Source: Cellulomonas phragmiteti
Lineage (GTDB): Bacteria > Actinomycetota > Actinomycetes > Actinomycetales > Cellulomonadaceae
Assembly (NCBI RefSeq): GCF_016862775.1
Contig: NZ_BONP01000011.1
Span: 55,685-119,684 of the forward strand
Reading direction: 5' to 3'
Length of the DNA: 64,000 bases
Positions 8,058-18,303 of this stretch are shown here, piece by piece. The position numbers and the translations under genes are program-made. The notes under the pieces were generated by a model that saw only the letters and a program-made list of their open reading frames with translations, searched no databases and had not been told where the DNA came from. The stretch's first letter is position 1. Every line of letters starts with the position of its first letter.

Positions 8058-9053
8058 ATGACCGACCGCACGGCCTGGGGCCTCGGCCTGGCCACCGTCA
8101 CCGAGTCCGGCACCACCCTCGACGTCTGGTACCCGGCACCCGCCCTCGGGGCGCCGCCCGCGACGCTGGACGTCGCGGACCCCGCCTCGGTGCGGCTGCA
8201 CGCCCCGGAGGACCTCGCGGCGTGCGAGCGTGCGGACGCCGCACGCGGTGTCCGCGTGACCCTCGTCGCGACCGTGGTCGACCTCGCGGACCCGCCCGCC
8301 GGGACGGCCGACGCCTACCTGCGCCTGCACCTGCTCTCCCACCGCCTCGTCGCGCCCCACGGGCAGAACCTCGACGGGATCTTCGCCGTGCTGCCCAACG
8401 TCGTGTGGACGGACCGCGGACCGTGCGCCGTCGAGGACTTCGAGACGACGCGCCTGCGGCTGCGCGCGGCGACGGGCACGCCCGTGACCGTCTACGGCAT
8501 CGACAAGTTCCCGCGGATGGTGGACTACGTCCTGCCGTCGGGGGTGCGGGTCGCCGACGCCGACCGGGTACGCCTCGGGGCCCACCTGGCGGCGGGGACC
8601 ACCGTGATGCACGAGGGCTTCGTCAACTTCAACGCCGGCACCCTGGGCACCTCGATGGTCGAGGGCCGGATCTCCGCGGGAGTCGTCGTGGGCGACGGGT
8701 CGGACGTGGGTGGCGGAGCCTCGATCATGGGCACGCTGTCCGGCGGGGGGCGGGAGGTCGTCTCGATCGGACGTCGCTCGCTGCTCGGCGCCAACTCCGG
8801 GCTGGGCATCCCGCTCGGTGACGACTGCGTGGTCGAGGCCGGCCTGTACGTGACCGCCGGGACCAAGGTCAGGCTCGTCGGGTTCGACGTCGACGGCGCC
8901 GTGGACGAGGACGGGGCGCGGGTCCTCAAGGCCCGTGCGCTGGCCGGCGCGGACAACGTGCTGTTCCGGCGCAACTCGCGCACCGGTGAGGTCGAGGCCG
9001 TCGCCCGCTCCGGAGCCGGTGTGCAGCTCAACTCCGCGCTGCACGCCAACTGA
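8058..9053 (+). CDS. dapD: 2,3,4,5-tetrahydropyridine-2,6-dicarboxylate N-succinyltransferase
   Basis: Transfers succinyl from succinyl-CoA to tetrahydrodipicolinate, the step that commits diaminopimelate synthesis to the succinylase branch in the cytoplasm. It has 331 residues and belongs to the long actinobacterial DapD class rather than the 274-residue Escherichia coli type. The C-terminal half is a left-handed beta-helix with hexapeptide repeats ([22 protein letters not shown], written here only in part). It includes the conserved [20 protein letters not shown] and [13 protein letters not shown] segments. The ATG at 8058 follows TAGGCT by 8 bases. It pairs divergently with dapE, and the membrane-anchored lysozyme-like gene begins 4 bases after its stop. 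Confidence 0.95.
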   Translation: MTDRTAWGLGLATVTESGTTLDVWYPAPALGAPPATLDVADPASVRLHAPEDLAACERADAARGVRVTLVATVVDLADPPAGTADAYLRLHLLSHRLVAPHGQNLDGIFAVLPNVVWTDRGPCAVEDFETTRLRLRAATGTPVTVYGIDKFPRMVDYVLPSGVRVADADRVRLGAHLAAGTTVMHEGFVNFNAGTLGTSMVEGRISAGVVVGDGSDVGGGASIMGTLSGGGREVVSIGRRSLLGANSGLGIPLGDDCVVEAGLYVTAGTKVRLVGFDVDGAVDEDGARVLKARALAGADNVLFRRNSRTGEVEAVARSGAGVQLNSALHAN

Positions 9054-9057
9054 CGCG

Positions 9058-9954
9058 ATGGCCCGACGCCGTCGTCGTGGCGGGTGCCTGCCCGCTCTCG
9101 CCACCGCTGCCCTCGCCGTGGTCCTCGTGGCCGTCGCGGTGGGCGCCGTCGTCGCCCTGCTGCGCAACGCCCGGCCCGTCGCGCCGGTCGCCGAGGGGTG
9201 CGTCGCGCACCTGGACGGGACCGACTGGGGGCTGAGCCCGGACCAGGCGCAGAACGCGGCCCTCGCGTCCGCGGTGGCGACCCGGCGCGGCCTGCCCGCG
9301 CGGGCCGTGACCATCGGCATCGCGACGGCCCTGCAGGAGTCCCGGCTCGTCAACATCGACTACGGCGACCGCGACTCGGTCGGCCTGTACCAGCAGCGCC
9401 CGTCGCAGGGCTGGGGCACGGTCGAGGAGATCATGGACCCCGTCTACTCGACCACCAAGTTCTTCGAGGGCCTCGAGAAGGTCGACGGCTACCAGGACAT
9501 GGCGGTGACCGAGGCGGCGCAGGCCGTGCAGCGCAGCGGGTTCCCGGACGCGTACGCGCAGCACGAGGTCCGAGCACGCGCGTGGGCGTCGGCCCTGACG
9601 GGCCACTCGCCGGCGGCGCTGCGGTGCACGCTGCGCCCCGTCGAGCAACCGGGCGGCACCGACCCGGTGCTCGCGCGCGTCGCCCGCGACCTCGGGGACC
9701 TGCCGGCCGCCGTCACCGCCGGCGCCGAGGGGACGCCGTCGGCGATCGACCTCACGGGGTCCGCGCTGCCGATCGACGACCCGGCACGTGCCGGCTGGTC
9801 GCTCGCGCACTGGGCGGTCGCGGTCGCCCGGGACGTGGGCGTGGAGACGGTGACGGTCGGGGACACCACGTGGTCGCGCGCCGAGCCGACGTGGCAGCCG
9901 TCGGGCGCGGCACCGCTGCCGGCCGGGCAGGTGCGCCTCACGGTGCCGGGCTGA
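9058..9954 (+). CDS. Membrane-anchored lysozyme-like conserved protein
   Basis: A 298-residue protein with a short basic N-terminus, one transmembrane segment at about residues 13-33 (ALATAALAVVLVAVAVGAVV) and an extracytoplasmic domain. The conserved core, LPARAVTIGIATALQESRL followed by NIDYGDRDSVGLYQQRPSQGWG, has the layout of lysozyme/transglycosylase-like folds, with the Glu in QES as candidate catalytic acid. Homologues are widespread in actinobacteria, usually as hypothetical proteins (sometimes mis-called heavy-metal transporters). The C-terminal 120 residues are Pro/Ala-rich and could be wall-spanning. The ATG follows the dapD stop by 4 bases, so it is translated in the dapD operon. 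That fits a cell-wall role, but enzymatic activity is inferred only. Confidence 0.75.
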   Translation: MARRRRRGGCLPALATAALAVVLVAVAVGAVVALLRNARPVAPVAEGCVAHLDGTDWGLSPDQAQNAALASAVATRRGLPARAVTIGIATALQESRLVNIDYGDRDSVGLYQQRPSQGWGTVEEIMDPVYSTTKFFEGLEKVDGYQDMAVTEAAQAVQRSGFPDAYAQHEVRARAWASALTGHSPAALRCTLRPVEQPGGTDPVLARVARDLGDLPAAVTAGAEGTPSAIDLTGSALPIDDPARAGWSLAHWAVAVARDVGVETVTVGDTTWSRAEPTWQPSGAAPLPAGQVRLTVPG

Positions 9955-10005
9955 GCCCGGCGCGCCGTGCAGGGCGGCGACGTGCGGTCGGGGCGGCCCC
10001 GCTCG

Positions 10006-11316
<1,311 letters not shown>

Positions 11317-11477
11317 GGGTGTTCCTTCCTGCGCCGACGAGCGGGTCCAGCCGGCCCGGGCGGGTTGCCGTGCGGTCCGGTGGGGTGACCGACGCGCGGT
11401 GATGCCCCCGTCGGCCCACGTGACGGTACCTGCGATAGCGGTGTCTTGACCAATGTGCGACAGACCCTTGGCCCGGA

Positions 11478-11493
11478 TGTGAGGTTCCTCACA
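11478..11493. promoter_or_regulatory. CRP/GlxR-family operator upstream of gltA
   Basis: TGTGAGG-TT-CCTCACA is a perfect inverted repeat (7-base arms) and an exact match to the TGTGA-N6-TCACA consensus of CRP and actinobacterial GlxR regulators. It sits 162-177 bases before the gltA start in the gap between dapC and gltA. Confidence 0.75.
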
Positions 11494-11558
11494 GACGGTG
11501 CGGTCAATGTACGTCGTCCGGCGCCGTGGGGCCACGGCACGGGACCGACGGTCGCGGG

Positions 11559-12707
11559 CTACGCGCCCGACAGCCGCGCGGCGGCCTCCGCGACGTGCTC
11601 GTCGGAGGCGGTCAGCGCGACCCGCACGTGGCCGGCCGCGGCCGCGCCGTAGAACGCCCCGGGCGCGACCAGCAGCCCCAGACCCGCCAGGTCGTGCACG
11701 GTCGTCCACGCGTCCTGGACCGGCCCGTCCGGCCGCACCCACAGGTACAGCCCGGCCTGCGACCCGTCGACCACGTAGCCCGCGTCCTCGAGCCCCGCGC
11801 GCAGCGCGGCCCGGCGTCGGCGGTAGCGCTCACGCTGCTCCGCGACGTGCGCGTCGTCCCCGAGCGCGACCGTCATCGCCGCCTGCACGGGCGCCGGCAC
11901 GATCATGCCGGCGTGCTTGCGCGTCTCCAGCAGCCCCGCCACGAGCGCCGGGTCGCCCGCGACGAACGCCGCCCGGTACCCCGCGAGGTTGGACTGCTTC
12001 GACAGCGAGTACACGGCCAGCAGGCCCGTGGGGTCGCCGCCGGTGACCCGCGGGTCCAGCACGCTCGGGACGCCCTCGGTCGCCCACGGCTCGTCCCAGG
12101 CCAGCTCCGCGTAGCACTCGTCCGACGCCACGACCACGGGGCGACCCGTGCGCGCGCCCGCCGCCCGCGCCGCCGCCACCACGCCCCGGAGCCGGTCGAC
12201 CCCCAGCACCGTGCCGTCGGGGTTGCCCGGGGAGTTCAGCCAGACGAGGCGCACGTCGTCCCGCTGCGCCAGCAGCCGCGCCGGGTCGTCGGCCGGCACC
12301 GGCGTCGCACCCGCGAGGCGCGCCCCCACGTCGTACGTGGGGTACCCGGTCGCCGGGTGCAGCACGGCGTCGCCGGCTCCCAGCCCCAGCAGCGAGGGGA
12401 GGAACGCGACGAGCTCCTTCGAGCCCAGGGTCGGCAGCACCGCCGCGGGGTCGAGTCCCGGCACGCCGCGGCGCCGCGCGAACCACGCCACGACGGCCTC
12501 GCGCAGCGCGGGCGTGCCGTGCGTCGTCGGGTACCCCGGGGCGTCGGCCGCGGCCGCGAGCGCCGCGCGCACGACCTGGGGGGTCGGGTCGACCGGTGTC
12601 CCCACGGACAGGTCGACCAGACCGCCCGGGTGCGCACGGGCGCGCGCGGCGACGGGTGCCAGCGAGTCCCAGGGGAAGTCCGGCAGCGCGCCGGTCAGCA
12701 GACCCAC
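11559..12707 (-). CDS. dapC: Succinyldiaminopimelate transaminase
   Basis: PLP-dependent class I/II aminotransferase of 382 residues. It converts N-succinyl-2-amino-6-ketopimelate to N-succinyl-LL-diaminopimelate using glutamate. The PLP lysine lies in VYSLSKQSNLAGYR. The cofactor phosphate and ring contacts are in NSPGNPDGTV and ASDECYAEL, and the C-terminal substrate arginine region is HVRVALTASDEH. The start MGLLTGALPDFPWDSL is typical of actinobacterial DapC. The gene lies 28 bases downstream of fdxC on the same strand, the same pairing as Rv1177-Rv1178. With dapD and dapE a few kilobases away, three of the four succinylase-branch genes are in this window. Confidence 0.92.
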   Translation of the reverse strand: MGLLTGALPDFPWDSLAPVAARARAHPGGLVDLSVGTPVDPTPQVVRAALAAAADAPGYPTTHGTPALREAVVAWFARRRGVPGLDPAAVLPTLGSKELVAFLPSLLGLGAGDAVLHPATGYPTYDVGARLAGATPVPADDPARLLAQRDDVRLVWLNSPGNPDGTVLGVDRLRGVVAAARAAGARTGRPVVVASDECYAELAWDEPWATEGVPSVLDPRVTGGDPTGLLAVYSLSKQSNLAGYRAAFVAGDPALVAGLLETRKHAGMIVPAPVQAAMTVALGDDAHVAEQRERYRRRRAALRAGLEDAGYVVDGSQAGLYLWVRPDGPVQDAWTTVHDLAGLGLLVAPGAFYGAAAAGHVRVALTASDEHVAEAAARLSGA

Positions 12708-12735
12708 GAGTCCCCCACGGCCCGGCGCGCGGCGC

Positions 12736-13062
12736 TCACTCGCCGTGGACGCGCAGCGGGAGCGTGGCGATGATCGGGTGGTCGTGCGCGATCTCGCCCA
12801 TCTTCGCGGCGCCGCCGGGCGAGCCGATCTCGTCGAAGAAGTGGACGTTGGCCTCGTAGAACGGGGCCCACTGCTCGGGGACGTCGTCCTCGTAGTAGAT
12901 CGCCTCGACGGGGCACACCGGCTCGCAGGCGCCGCAGTCCACGCACTCGTCGGGGTGGATGTACAGCGACCGCTTGCCCTCGTAGATGCAGTCGACCGGA
13001 CACTCCTCGATGCACGCCTTGTCCTTGACGTCCACGCAGGGTTCGGCGATCACATACGTCAC
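12736..13062 (-). CDS. fdxC: 7Fe ferredoxin, FdxC type
   Basis: Electron carrier of 108 residues with one [3Fe-4S] and one [4Fe-4S] cluster. The N-terminal cysteine set (C9, C17, C21, C25) and the second set [12 protein letters not shown] are complete. The central [11 protein letters not shown] and the tail SPGGAAKMG match mycobacterial FdxC (Rv1177). GTG at 13062 is preceded by GGAGGA at 6 bases. Located immediately upstream of dapC, as in many actinobacteria. The partner enzyme is not known from the sequence. Confidence 0.95.
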   Translation of the reverse strand: MTYVIAEPCVDVKDKACIEECPVDCIYEGKRSLYIHPDECVDCGACEPVCPVEAIYYEDDVPEQWAPFYEANVHFFDEIGSPGGAAKMGEIAHDHPIIATLPLRVHGE

Positions 13063-13092
13063 GGGGCTCCTCCACGGGTGCAGCGGTCGACC

Positions 13093-13098
13093 TAGTAT
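13093..13098 (+). promoter_or_regulatory. Candidate -10 boxes in the fdxC / SH3-domain divergent gap
   Basis: TAGTAT reads as a -10 for the plus-strand gene at 13156. The same region on the minus strand reads GATACT, a possible -10 for fdxC. The gap of about 90 bases must hold both promoters. Confidence 0.4.
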
Positions 13099-13155
13099 CC
13101 CCCACGTGCGACCTGTCACGCCCCGCCGTCCAACCTCCGACACGAGGTGCTCCGC

Positions 13156-13431
13156 GTGAGCCCCGACACGTGGCGCGGCTGGGCGCCGGGCACGCGGGTC
13201 GTCGTGCGCCGTCGCCGCGACGACCTGCCGGCCGGGGCCGTCGCCGGAACGCTGCGCGGCGGCGAGCCGCCGTTCACCGACGTCCTCGGGGACGTCGTGC
13301 ACGTCGACGACGACGGTCTGACCGTGCGGACCCGGCGCGGGGACGTGCACGTGCCCGCGCGGGACGTCGTGCGCGCCAAGACCGTCCCGCCCGCCCCGCC
13401 GCGGCGCGGACCGCGGCGGGGGGCCGACTGA
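13156..13431 (+). CDS. Orphan SH3-like domain protein (N-terminal domain of Rv0428c-type GNAT proteins)
   Basis: A 91-residue basic protein: [10 protein letters not shown] near the start, then [46 protein letters not shown]. This is the small beta-barrel (SH3-like) domain that normally forms the N-terminus of cg3035/Rv0428c-family GNAT acetyltransferases. Here the acetyltransferase domain is absent: the frame stops after the Pro/Arg-rich linker and a minus-strand gene follows within 3 bases. I chose GTG 13156, which has GAGG 8 bases upstream; an alternative GTG lies at 13147. It may be a functional single-domain protein or a remnant of a truncated gene. Its function is unknown. Confidence 0.68.
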   Translation: MSPDTWRGWAPGTRVVVRRRRDDLPAGAVAGTLRGGEPPFTDVLGDVVHVDDDGLTVRTRRGDVHVPARDVVRAKTVPPAPPRRGPRRGAD

Positions 13432-13433
13432 CG

Positions 13434-16316
13434 TCAGGGCGCTGCCGGCGTCCCCGGTGCGGGGGCGGTCCCGCAGATCACCCGGTTCTGCGGCTTGTAC
13501 TTCCACGTGTGCGACTCGGTGTCCACGAGCTCGCCCGCCAGGTAGACCCGCCGGGTGTTCGTGACCGTGAAGCCGGGGTTGCCCATGCTCTGCGCCTCGC
13601 ACGTCGGCGACTGCGAGTACACGGTGGTCGGCGCCTGCACCCCCGAGCGTCCGCTCTTCGTCGTCTCGACCGTGAAGTGCTTGGTGCTCCAGATCCGCAC
13701 GTGCGCCGCGCCGTCCGCGACGTAGCCCTGCACGAGCGCGCCGTACGGGGTGTTGTTCTTCCACTTCATGTCGATGACGCCCGTGAAGATGGTCGCCTCG
13801 CGCCCCTCGGGGTACCGCTGGAACCACTCGCTGTGCGGCGTGTGCTCCACGTCCTCGAAGCCGGCGAAGTACGCGGCGTTGTACGTGGTCGTCGACACCT
13901 GCGACAGCCCACCGCCCCAGGCGTCCTTGTGCTCGCCGTTGACGATCGCGCCGGCCTGCACGAAGCCGTGCGCAGCGTCGATCGGGCCCAGCGCCTCCGT
14001 GAGGCTGAACGTCTCCCCCGGTCGCACCAGCGTGCCGGTGATGTTCGCCAGACCCGTCGCGATGTTCGACGTGCGTCGCGGCTCGCTCGTCAGCGGCGTC
14101 GAGAACTCGGACACGACCTCGGTGACGCCGAGCGCCTCGAGCGCGGCGGTCGTCTGCGCGGGGTCCGACTGGACCAGCTCGACGGGCGCGACGCGGTCGG
14201 TCCCGGTCGTGGCGGCCTGGGCGACCGACGTCGCCAGCGCCGCCGGGTCGAGGGTCGTCCCGGGCGTGCCGGGGACGATGACCGGGGCACCCCCCTGGAA
14301 CTCGAAGCGCGCGTCGGACGCGGTCGTCAGCAGGTCGGGCACCTGGCCCAGCACCGCCTCGGACAGGGCCGCGCCGTCGAGCTGCAGCGTGAGCGTGCCC
14401 TCGACCGGGACGACGGCCGCGCCGGCGGTGAGGGTCGGCACGTCGAGCACGGCCTGGCGCTCGCCGACCTGCACGGTGACGGGGGCGGACGCCAGGGGCT
14501 GCGCGAGCTCCGCCAGCGCACGGTCCGCCTCGTCCTGGGACACGGCGGGCGCCACCGCGCTGGTCGGCAGCTCGACCGGACGCGGCGCCGTGAGCCACCC
14601 CTCGGCGAGGACCGCGACGGCACCCTCGGTGTCGAGCTCCCAGCCGTCGACGGCGTCGGTCGCGAACGCGGCACCGTCGGCGAACACGACCGTCCCGTCG
14701 ACCGGTGGCAGGGTCAGGGAGCCGGAGAGCTGCGTGAGCGCGTCGTCGAGCGCCTCCTCGTCGACCCGCGTGACGGGAGGCTGCTCCCCGACGCCGGTGA
14801 CGTGGCGCCACAGCCGCACGGGCTGCGTCAGGTCGACCCCCGTGAGGCGGGCGACGGTGGCCTCCGCGTCGAGGACCAAGCCCGCGGCTGCCGGGTCGAG
14901 GTCCGCCTGCACGTCCTGCGCCGCGACCGGCACCGCCGCCGTGGCACGGTCCCCGAGACCGTCCACGAGCGCCTGCTCCGCCTCGTCGGAGGACATCGAG
15001 CCGATCTCGACGCCCGCGACGGTGGCGCCGCGCGGCACCTGGTCGGCCAAGGCGTAGGACGACCCGACGTAGAGCGCGGCGAGCAGCGCGACCGCGCCAC
15101 CGGTGATCGCGAGCGCCCGGGGCCAGTGCGACCGCCCGTCCTCGGGCTCGAACTGGTCGAGCGGGGAGGGCTCGCGCTCGGCGAGGGGTGTGCGGTCGAC
15201 GGGGCCGCCCGGCGTCGGGCGCGGTCCGTCGCCGCCGCGGGCCGTGCTCGGCCACGACGCGGGCGCCACCACGGGCGCGGCCCGGGTCTCGACGTCCTCG
15301 GCCGCAGGAGCGGCGGCCGTCGGGGCCAGGACCGCCGTCTCGTCCGCGCGCGGCGAGACGGGCGACGTGACAGCGGCGGCCGCGGGCGCCAGGACCGCGG
15401 TGTCGTCCGCTCGCGGCGAGGAGGGCGCCGCTCCCGGGGCGACGGCCGTCGCCGCGGCGGTGTCCTCGCCCGGGGCGCGCGCCGCGGCCCGGTCGGCGTC
15501 CTGGCGGTCGGCGTCCCGGCCGTCGGCGCCCCGGCCGTCAGTGTCCTGGCCGTCGACGTCCTGGCCGTCGGTCTCCGGGGAGTCGGTGTCCGGGGAGTCG
15601 GCGTCCTGCGGGTCGGCGTCCGCCTGCTCCGCCGACGGCGTGCCGGCGGACGACGTCCCGGCGCCGTCGTCCGGCTCGGACGTCGGCAGCGGGCTCTGCG
15701 GCAGGGCGTGCGCCGGGACGCCCACCGAGGCCGCGTTGAGGGCGGTGAACGCCAGCGCCGACAGCCCGCCGAGGTCGAGCGGCGGCAGGGGCGCCGGCGC
15801 CCCCCGGTCGTCGTCGCCGGGTGCGGCGGGTGCGGGGCCGTCAGGAGCCTCCTGCCGGACGGCCGCCTCGTCAGCCCGGTCGGCGGGCGCCGGCGCGGAG
15901 GCAGCCGGTCCGTCCTGCTCGGGCGTCGGGGCCTGCGCCACCTCCGCGTCCGACGCCGGCGGCGCCGTCACGGCGACGTCGTCCCACGAGGGCCACGCGG
16001 CGAGCGGCTCGGCCGTCGGCGGGGCCAACGGGCGCGTGCCGGACGGGACCCGCGTCACGACGGGGCGCGGTGCCGCGTCGGGCACCGGGGCCGGCTCCCG
16101 GTCGGCGGCCGCGTCATCGGGGCCGTCGGCACCGGGCTGGTCGGCGGAGGGCTCGTCCGCGGTCGCCGCGCCAGGGGTGGGGGAACCGTCGGGGGCGTCG
16201 TGCGGACGCGGCACGTCGACGCGGTCGTCGTCCGCGGCCGTCCGCCCGGGCGCTGCGGAGGCATCACGGTCGGCAGCGCCCTCGGTCGGCGTGTCGCGGT
16301 CGGTCCCGTGCGTCAT
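13434..16316 (-). CDS. VanW family membrane protein with long acidic cytoplasmic tail
   Basis: A 960-residue type II membrane protein. Residues 1-395 are low-complexity, rich in Pro, Ala, Asp and Glu, and predicted disordered. A single transmembrane helix follows at about 398-422 ([20 protein letters not shown]). The external part has tandem peptidoglycan-binding-4-like modules ([21 protein letters not shown] and later repeats). The VanW domain lies at about 730-845, with [14 protein letters not shown] and [20 protein letters not shown]. VanW proteins sit in glycopeptide-resistance clusters and near wall genes, but their activity is unproven. ATG 16316 has GGGGGA upstream; an ATG ten codons earlier is less well placed. 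The tail contains nine D-x-D pentads and two SPRAD-x-TAVLAP copies. Isolated transcription unit. Confidence 0.88.
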   Translation of the reverse strand: MTHGTDRDTPTEGAADRDASAAPGRTAADDDRVDVPRPHDAPDGSPTPGAATADEPSADQPGADGPDDAAADREPAPVPDAAPRPVVTRVPSGTRPLAPPTAEPLAAWPSWDDVAVTAPPASDAEVAQAPTPEQDGPAASAPAPADRADEAAVRQEAPDGPAPAAPGDDDRGAPAPLPPLDLGGLSALAFTALNAASVGVPAHALPQSPLPTSEPDDGAGTSSAGTPSAEQADADPQDADSPDTDSPETDGQDVDGQDTDGRGADGRDADRQDADRAAARAPGEDTAAATAVAPGAAPSSPRADDTAVLAPAAAAVTSPVSPRADETAVLAPTAAAPAAEDVETRAAPVVAPASWPSTARGGDGPRPTPGGPVDRTPLAEREPSPLDQFEPEDGRSHWPRALAITGGAVALLAALYVGSSYALADQVPRGATVAGVEIGSMSSDEAEQALVDGLGDRATAAVPVAAQDVQADLDPAAAGLVLDAEATVARLTGVDLTQPVRLWRHVTGVGEQPPVTRVDEEALDDALTQLSGSLTLPPVDGTVVFADGAAFATDAVDGWELDTEGAVAVLAEGWLTAPRPVELPTSAVAPAVSQDEADRALAELAQPLASAPVTVQVGERQAVLDVPTLTAGAAVVPVEGTLTLQLDGAALSEAVLGQVPDLLTTASDARFEFQGGAPVIVPGTPGTTLDPAALATSVAQAATTGTDRVAPVELVQSDPAQTTAALEALGVTEVVSEFSTPLTSEPRRTSNIATGLANITGTLVRPGETFSLTEALGPIDAAHGFVQAGAIVNGEHKDAWGGGLSQVSTTTYNAAYFAGFEDVEHTPHSEWFQRYPEGREATIFTGVIDMKWKNNTPYGALVQGYVADGAAHVRIWSTKHFTVETTKSGRSGVQAPTTVYSQSPTCEAQSMGNPGFTVTNTRRVYLAGELVDTESHTWKYKPQNRVICGTAPAPGTPAAP
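15490..15624 (-). repeat. Nine 15-base repeats encoding D-x-D pentapeptides in the VanW protein
   Basis: Nine consecutive 15-base units in frame, each related to GTCGGCGTCCTGG on the plus strand. They encode [40 protein letters not shown] and DADRA. The array is degenerate, so it has expanded and then diverged. Confidence 0.85.
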
Positions 16317-16331
16317 CGATCCCCCGTGATG

Positions 16332-16367
16332 GTCGTGCGCGCGCACGACGCGCGCGCGGTGATTCTA
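16332..16367 (-). promoter_or_regulatory. Promoter and 18-base palindrome before the VanW gene
   Basis: TAGAAT (minus strand, 16367-16362) is a good -10. Just downstream, GTCGTGCGC-GCGCACGAC (16332-16349) is a perfect 18-base palindrome ending 15 bases before the VanW ATG. It could be an operator or a hairpin at the 5' end of the message. Confidence 0.5.
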
Positions 16368-16461
16368 CGGTGGCTGCTCACGACGGCGGGGCAGGTGGGC
16401 CCGTGCAGACCATTCCTCACCCGGTCCGCACCTCGTCGTCGCACCACGCGCACACCAGGCG

Positions 16462-16959
16462 CTACCGGACGCCTCGCAGCCGCCCCCGCAGGTGCACGAG
16501 CGCACCACCGTCGGCTGCCCCCTCCGCCGCGACCTGCACCCGTCCCACCACCACGTCGTGGTCGCCGGCGCGGTGCACGACCTCCGTCCGGCAGTCGAAC
16601 CAGGCGACGGCGCCGTCGACCCACGCCGCGCCGGACACGGGACCGACGCGGTGCGGGACGCGCTCGAGCTGGCCGACCGCCGGCCGCCCCGGCGACGCCA
16701 GCCAGTCCGCGACGTCGCCCTGGTCGTCCGCCAGCACCGACACCGCCCACACGTCGACGTCGTCGAGCACGTCGCGCAGGCGGGCGTCGACGTGCACGCA
16801 GAACAGCAGCAGCGGCGGGTCGAGCGACACCGAGGCGACCGAGCTGACCGTCGCGGCGTGCGCCACCCCGCGGCGGACGGCGCTCACCACGACCACCCCG
16901 GCGGCGAGCCGGGAGACGATCGCCCGGAACGCGTCGGGGGTCACGCCGTCGGGGCTCAC
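16462..16959 (-). CDS. Flavin reductase-like FMN-binding protein
   Basis: A 165-residue split-barrel protein of the flavin reductase (DIM6/NTAB, HpaC-like) family, which passes electrons from NAD(P)H to flavin or serves as the reductase of a two-component monooxygenase. Typical segments are FRAIVSRLAAGVVVVSA at the start, ATVSSVASVSLDPPLLLFCV in the FMN-binding region and the terminal HDVVVGRVQVAAEG. Two GTG starts are possible, 16959 and 16944; neither has a strong ribosome site. The gene follows the preceding membrane-protein gene by about 10 bases, so translation is probably coupled. No partner oxygenase is encoded here. It is the last gene of the typA-mshB operon. Confidence 0.82.
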   Translation of the reverse strand: MSPDGVTPDAFRAIVSRLAAGVVVVSAVRRGVAHAATVSSVASVSLDPPLLLFCVHVDARLRDVLDDVDVWAVSVLADDQGDVADWLASPGRPAVGQLERVPHRVGPVSGAAWVDGAVAWFDCRTEVVHRAGDHDVVVGRVQVAAEGAADGGALVHLRGRLRGVR

Positions 16960-16969
16960 GACGCCGGGC

Positions 16970-17341
16970 TCACGACGTCGACGGCGCGTCGTCCTCGACC
17001 CAGCGCCGCGGGACGAGCGCGACGGCCCCGAGCGCCAGGACCACGCCGATGGCCCAGCCCCAGCCCCACAGGTCGCTGCCGGGGACCAGCACGTCGCCTC
17101 CCGGCCCGCTGCCCGCGAGCACCTGGACCGCGACGAGCGTGCCGACGACGCCCGCGAGGTAGCCGGACCACCCGACCCAGGCACGCGCCGTCAGCACGAC
17201 GACGAGCACGAGCAGCAGGCAGACGAGCAGCCCCCAGGGGCGCACCGCCCGGTGCATCACGGTGCCCAGCGTGCCGGCCACGACGCCCAGTCCGGTCGAG
17301 GCGAGCACACGCCAGACGGTCGCGGCGGGGGGCAGCTGCAC
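16970..17341 (-). CDS. Small four-helix membrane protein (DUF6113-like)
   Basis: A 123-residue hydrophobic protein with four predicted transmembrane helices: GLGVVAGTLGTVMHRAV, GLLVCLLLVLVVVLTA, YLAGVVGTLVAVQVLA and WAIGVVLALGAVALVP. A short acidic tail (VEDDAPSTS) follows. Its position directly after mshB (GTG 5 bases past the mshB stop) and its topology match the DUF6113 proteins that accompany mshB in many actinobacteria; the family name is a position-supported inference. Function unknown. Confidence 0.7.
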   Translation of the reverse strand: MQLPPAATVWRVLASTGLGVVAGTLGTVMHRAVRPWGLLVCLLLVLVVVLTARAWVGWSGYLAGVVGTLVAVQVLAGSGPGGDVLVPGSDLWGWGWAIGVVLALGAVALVPRRWVEDDAPSTS

Positions 17342-17346
17342 GGCGC

Positions 17347-18303
17347 TCAGGCTACCGGGTGCACACCGGCGGGCCACGCGACCCCGGCGTCCTCGGCGCG
17401 CAGGCTGCCGAGCCCGTAGCGGTAGGCCTCCGCCGCCGGGACGGCCGCCAGCACGTCGTTGCTCAGGGCGTAGCACCCGACCAGCGCGTCCTCGCCCTCG
17501 ACGGCGCGGACCGCCTGGACCTGCGTCGCGTGCGCCCGCAGCGCCGCGAGCACACGGTCCCGGACGGGACCGACCTCGACCAGCACGTCCACCTCGTCGT
17601 CGAGCACCGCCATCGTCGGCGGCTCGGCGGCCGGGTCCGGCAGCGTCAGGTCGGCGATCGACCGGCCCAGGGCCGCGAGCACGGCGTCGCCGCCGAGCGC
17701 GACGTGCGCGCGTCGCAGAGCCGACCGTCCGACCACCGACCAGAGCACGACCGGGACGGTGTGCGCCGGGGAGTGGACGTCGTCCTCGCGGGCGGCGAGC
17801 TCGAGCGCGAGCGACGTGACCTCGTGCGCGCGCACGTGGTCCGGGTGCCCGTACCCGCCTCCGGGCTCGTACGTGACGACGACCTGAGGCCGGCGTGACC
17901 GCAGCACGCGGGCCAGCGCGTCGGCGGCCGCCTCCAGGGGGGCGAACGCGAACGCGTCGGGCGGGACGTCGTCGGCGGCTCCCGCGCGGCCCGTGCCGAG
18001 CCACGCCATGCCGGAGTCCTCGTACCTCGCGTCCACCGCGACGGCCTCGTCGAGGAACCCGTGGTCGTGCACGCCGAGCGCTCGCAGCGCGGCCGCGAGC
18101 TCGCCCTCACGGTGCTCGGCGAGGGCGCCGCCGTCGCCCTCGAGGTGCTTCCACCGGGCCCCGATGACCTCGCCGCGCTCACCGCGGGTCGCGGTCACGA
18201 CGGTGACGGGCCTGCCCGACGCCGCCCACGTCGCGAGGAGCGCACCGGTCGCCAGGGACTCGTCGTCGGGGTGCGCGTGCACCGCCAGCAGGCCGCCGGT
18301 CAC
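17347..18303 (-). CDS. mshB: N-acetyl-1-D-myo-inositol-2-amino-2-deoxy-alpha-D-glucopyranoside deacetylase (mycothiol biosynthesis)
   Basis: Zinc-dependent deacetylase of the LmbE/PIG-L family that converts GlcNAc-inositol to GlcN-inositol, the second committed step of mycothiol synthesis. In 318 residues the zinc motif AHPDDE lies at 9-14. The third ligand lies in GGGYGHPDHVRAHE (around residues 148-161). TATRGERGEVIG and the long C-terminal region ending ALSNDVLAAVP and YRYGLG are characteristic of MshB rather than the mycothiol-conjugate amidase. GTG at 18303 overlaps the stop of the BCCT transporter gene (GTGA). The gene shows the host relies on mycothiol as its low-molecular-weight thiol. 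Confidence 0.92.
   Translation of the reverse strand: MTGGLLAVHAHPDDESLATGALLATWAASGRPVTVVTATRGERGEVIGARWKHLEGDGGALAEHREGELAAALRALGVHDHGFLDEAVAVDARYEDSGMAWLGTGRAGAADDVPPDAFAFAPLEAAADALARVLRSRRPQVVVTYEPGGGYGHPDHVRAHEVTSLALELAAREDDVHSPAHTVPVVLWSVVGRSALRRAHVALGGDAVLAALGRSIADLTLPDPAAEPPTMAVLDDEVDVLVEVGPVRDRVLAALRAHATQVQAVRAVEGEDALVGCYALSNDVLAAVPAAEAYRYGLGSLRAEDAGVAWPAGVHPVA

Noticed and set aside
15490..15624. Short-period tandem repeat considered as a CRISPR-like array.
   Set aside because: There are no spacers; units are contiguous, 15 bases and in frame within a coding sequence. It is a protein repeat.
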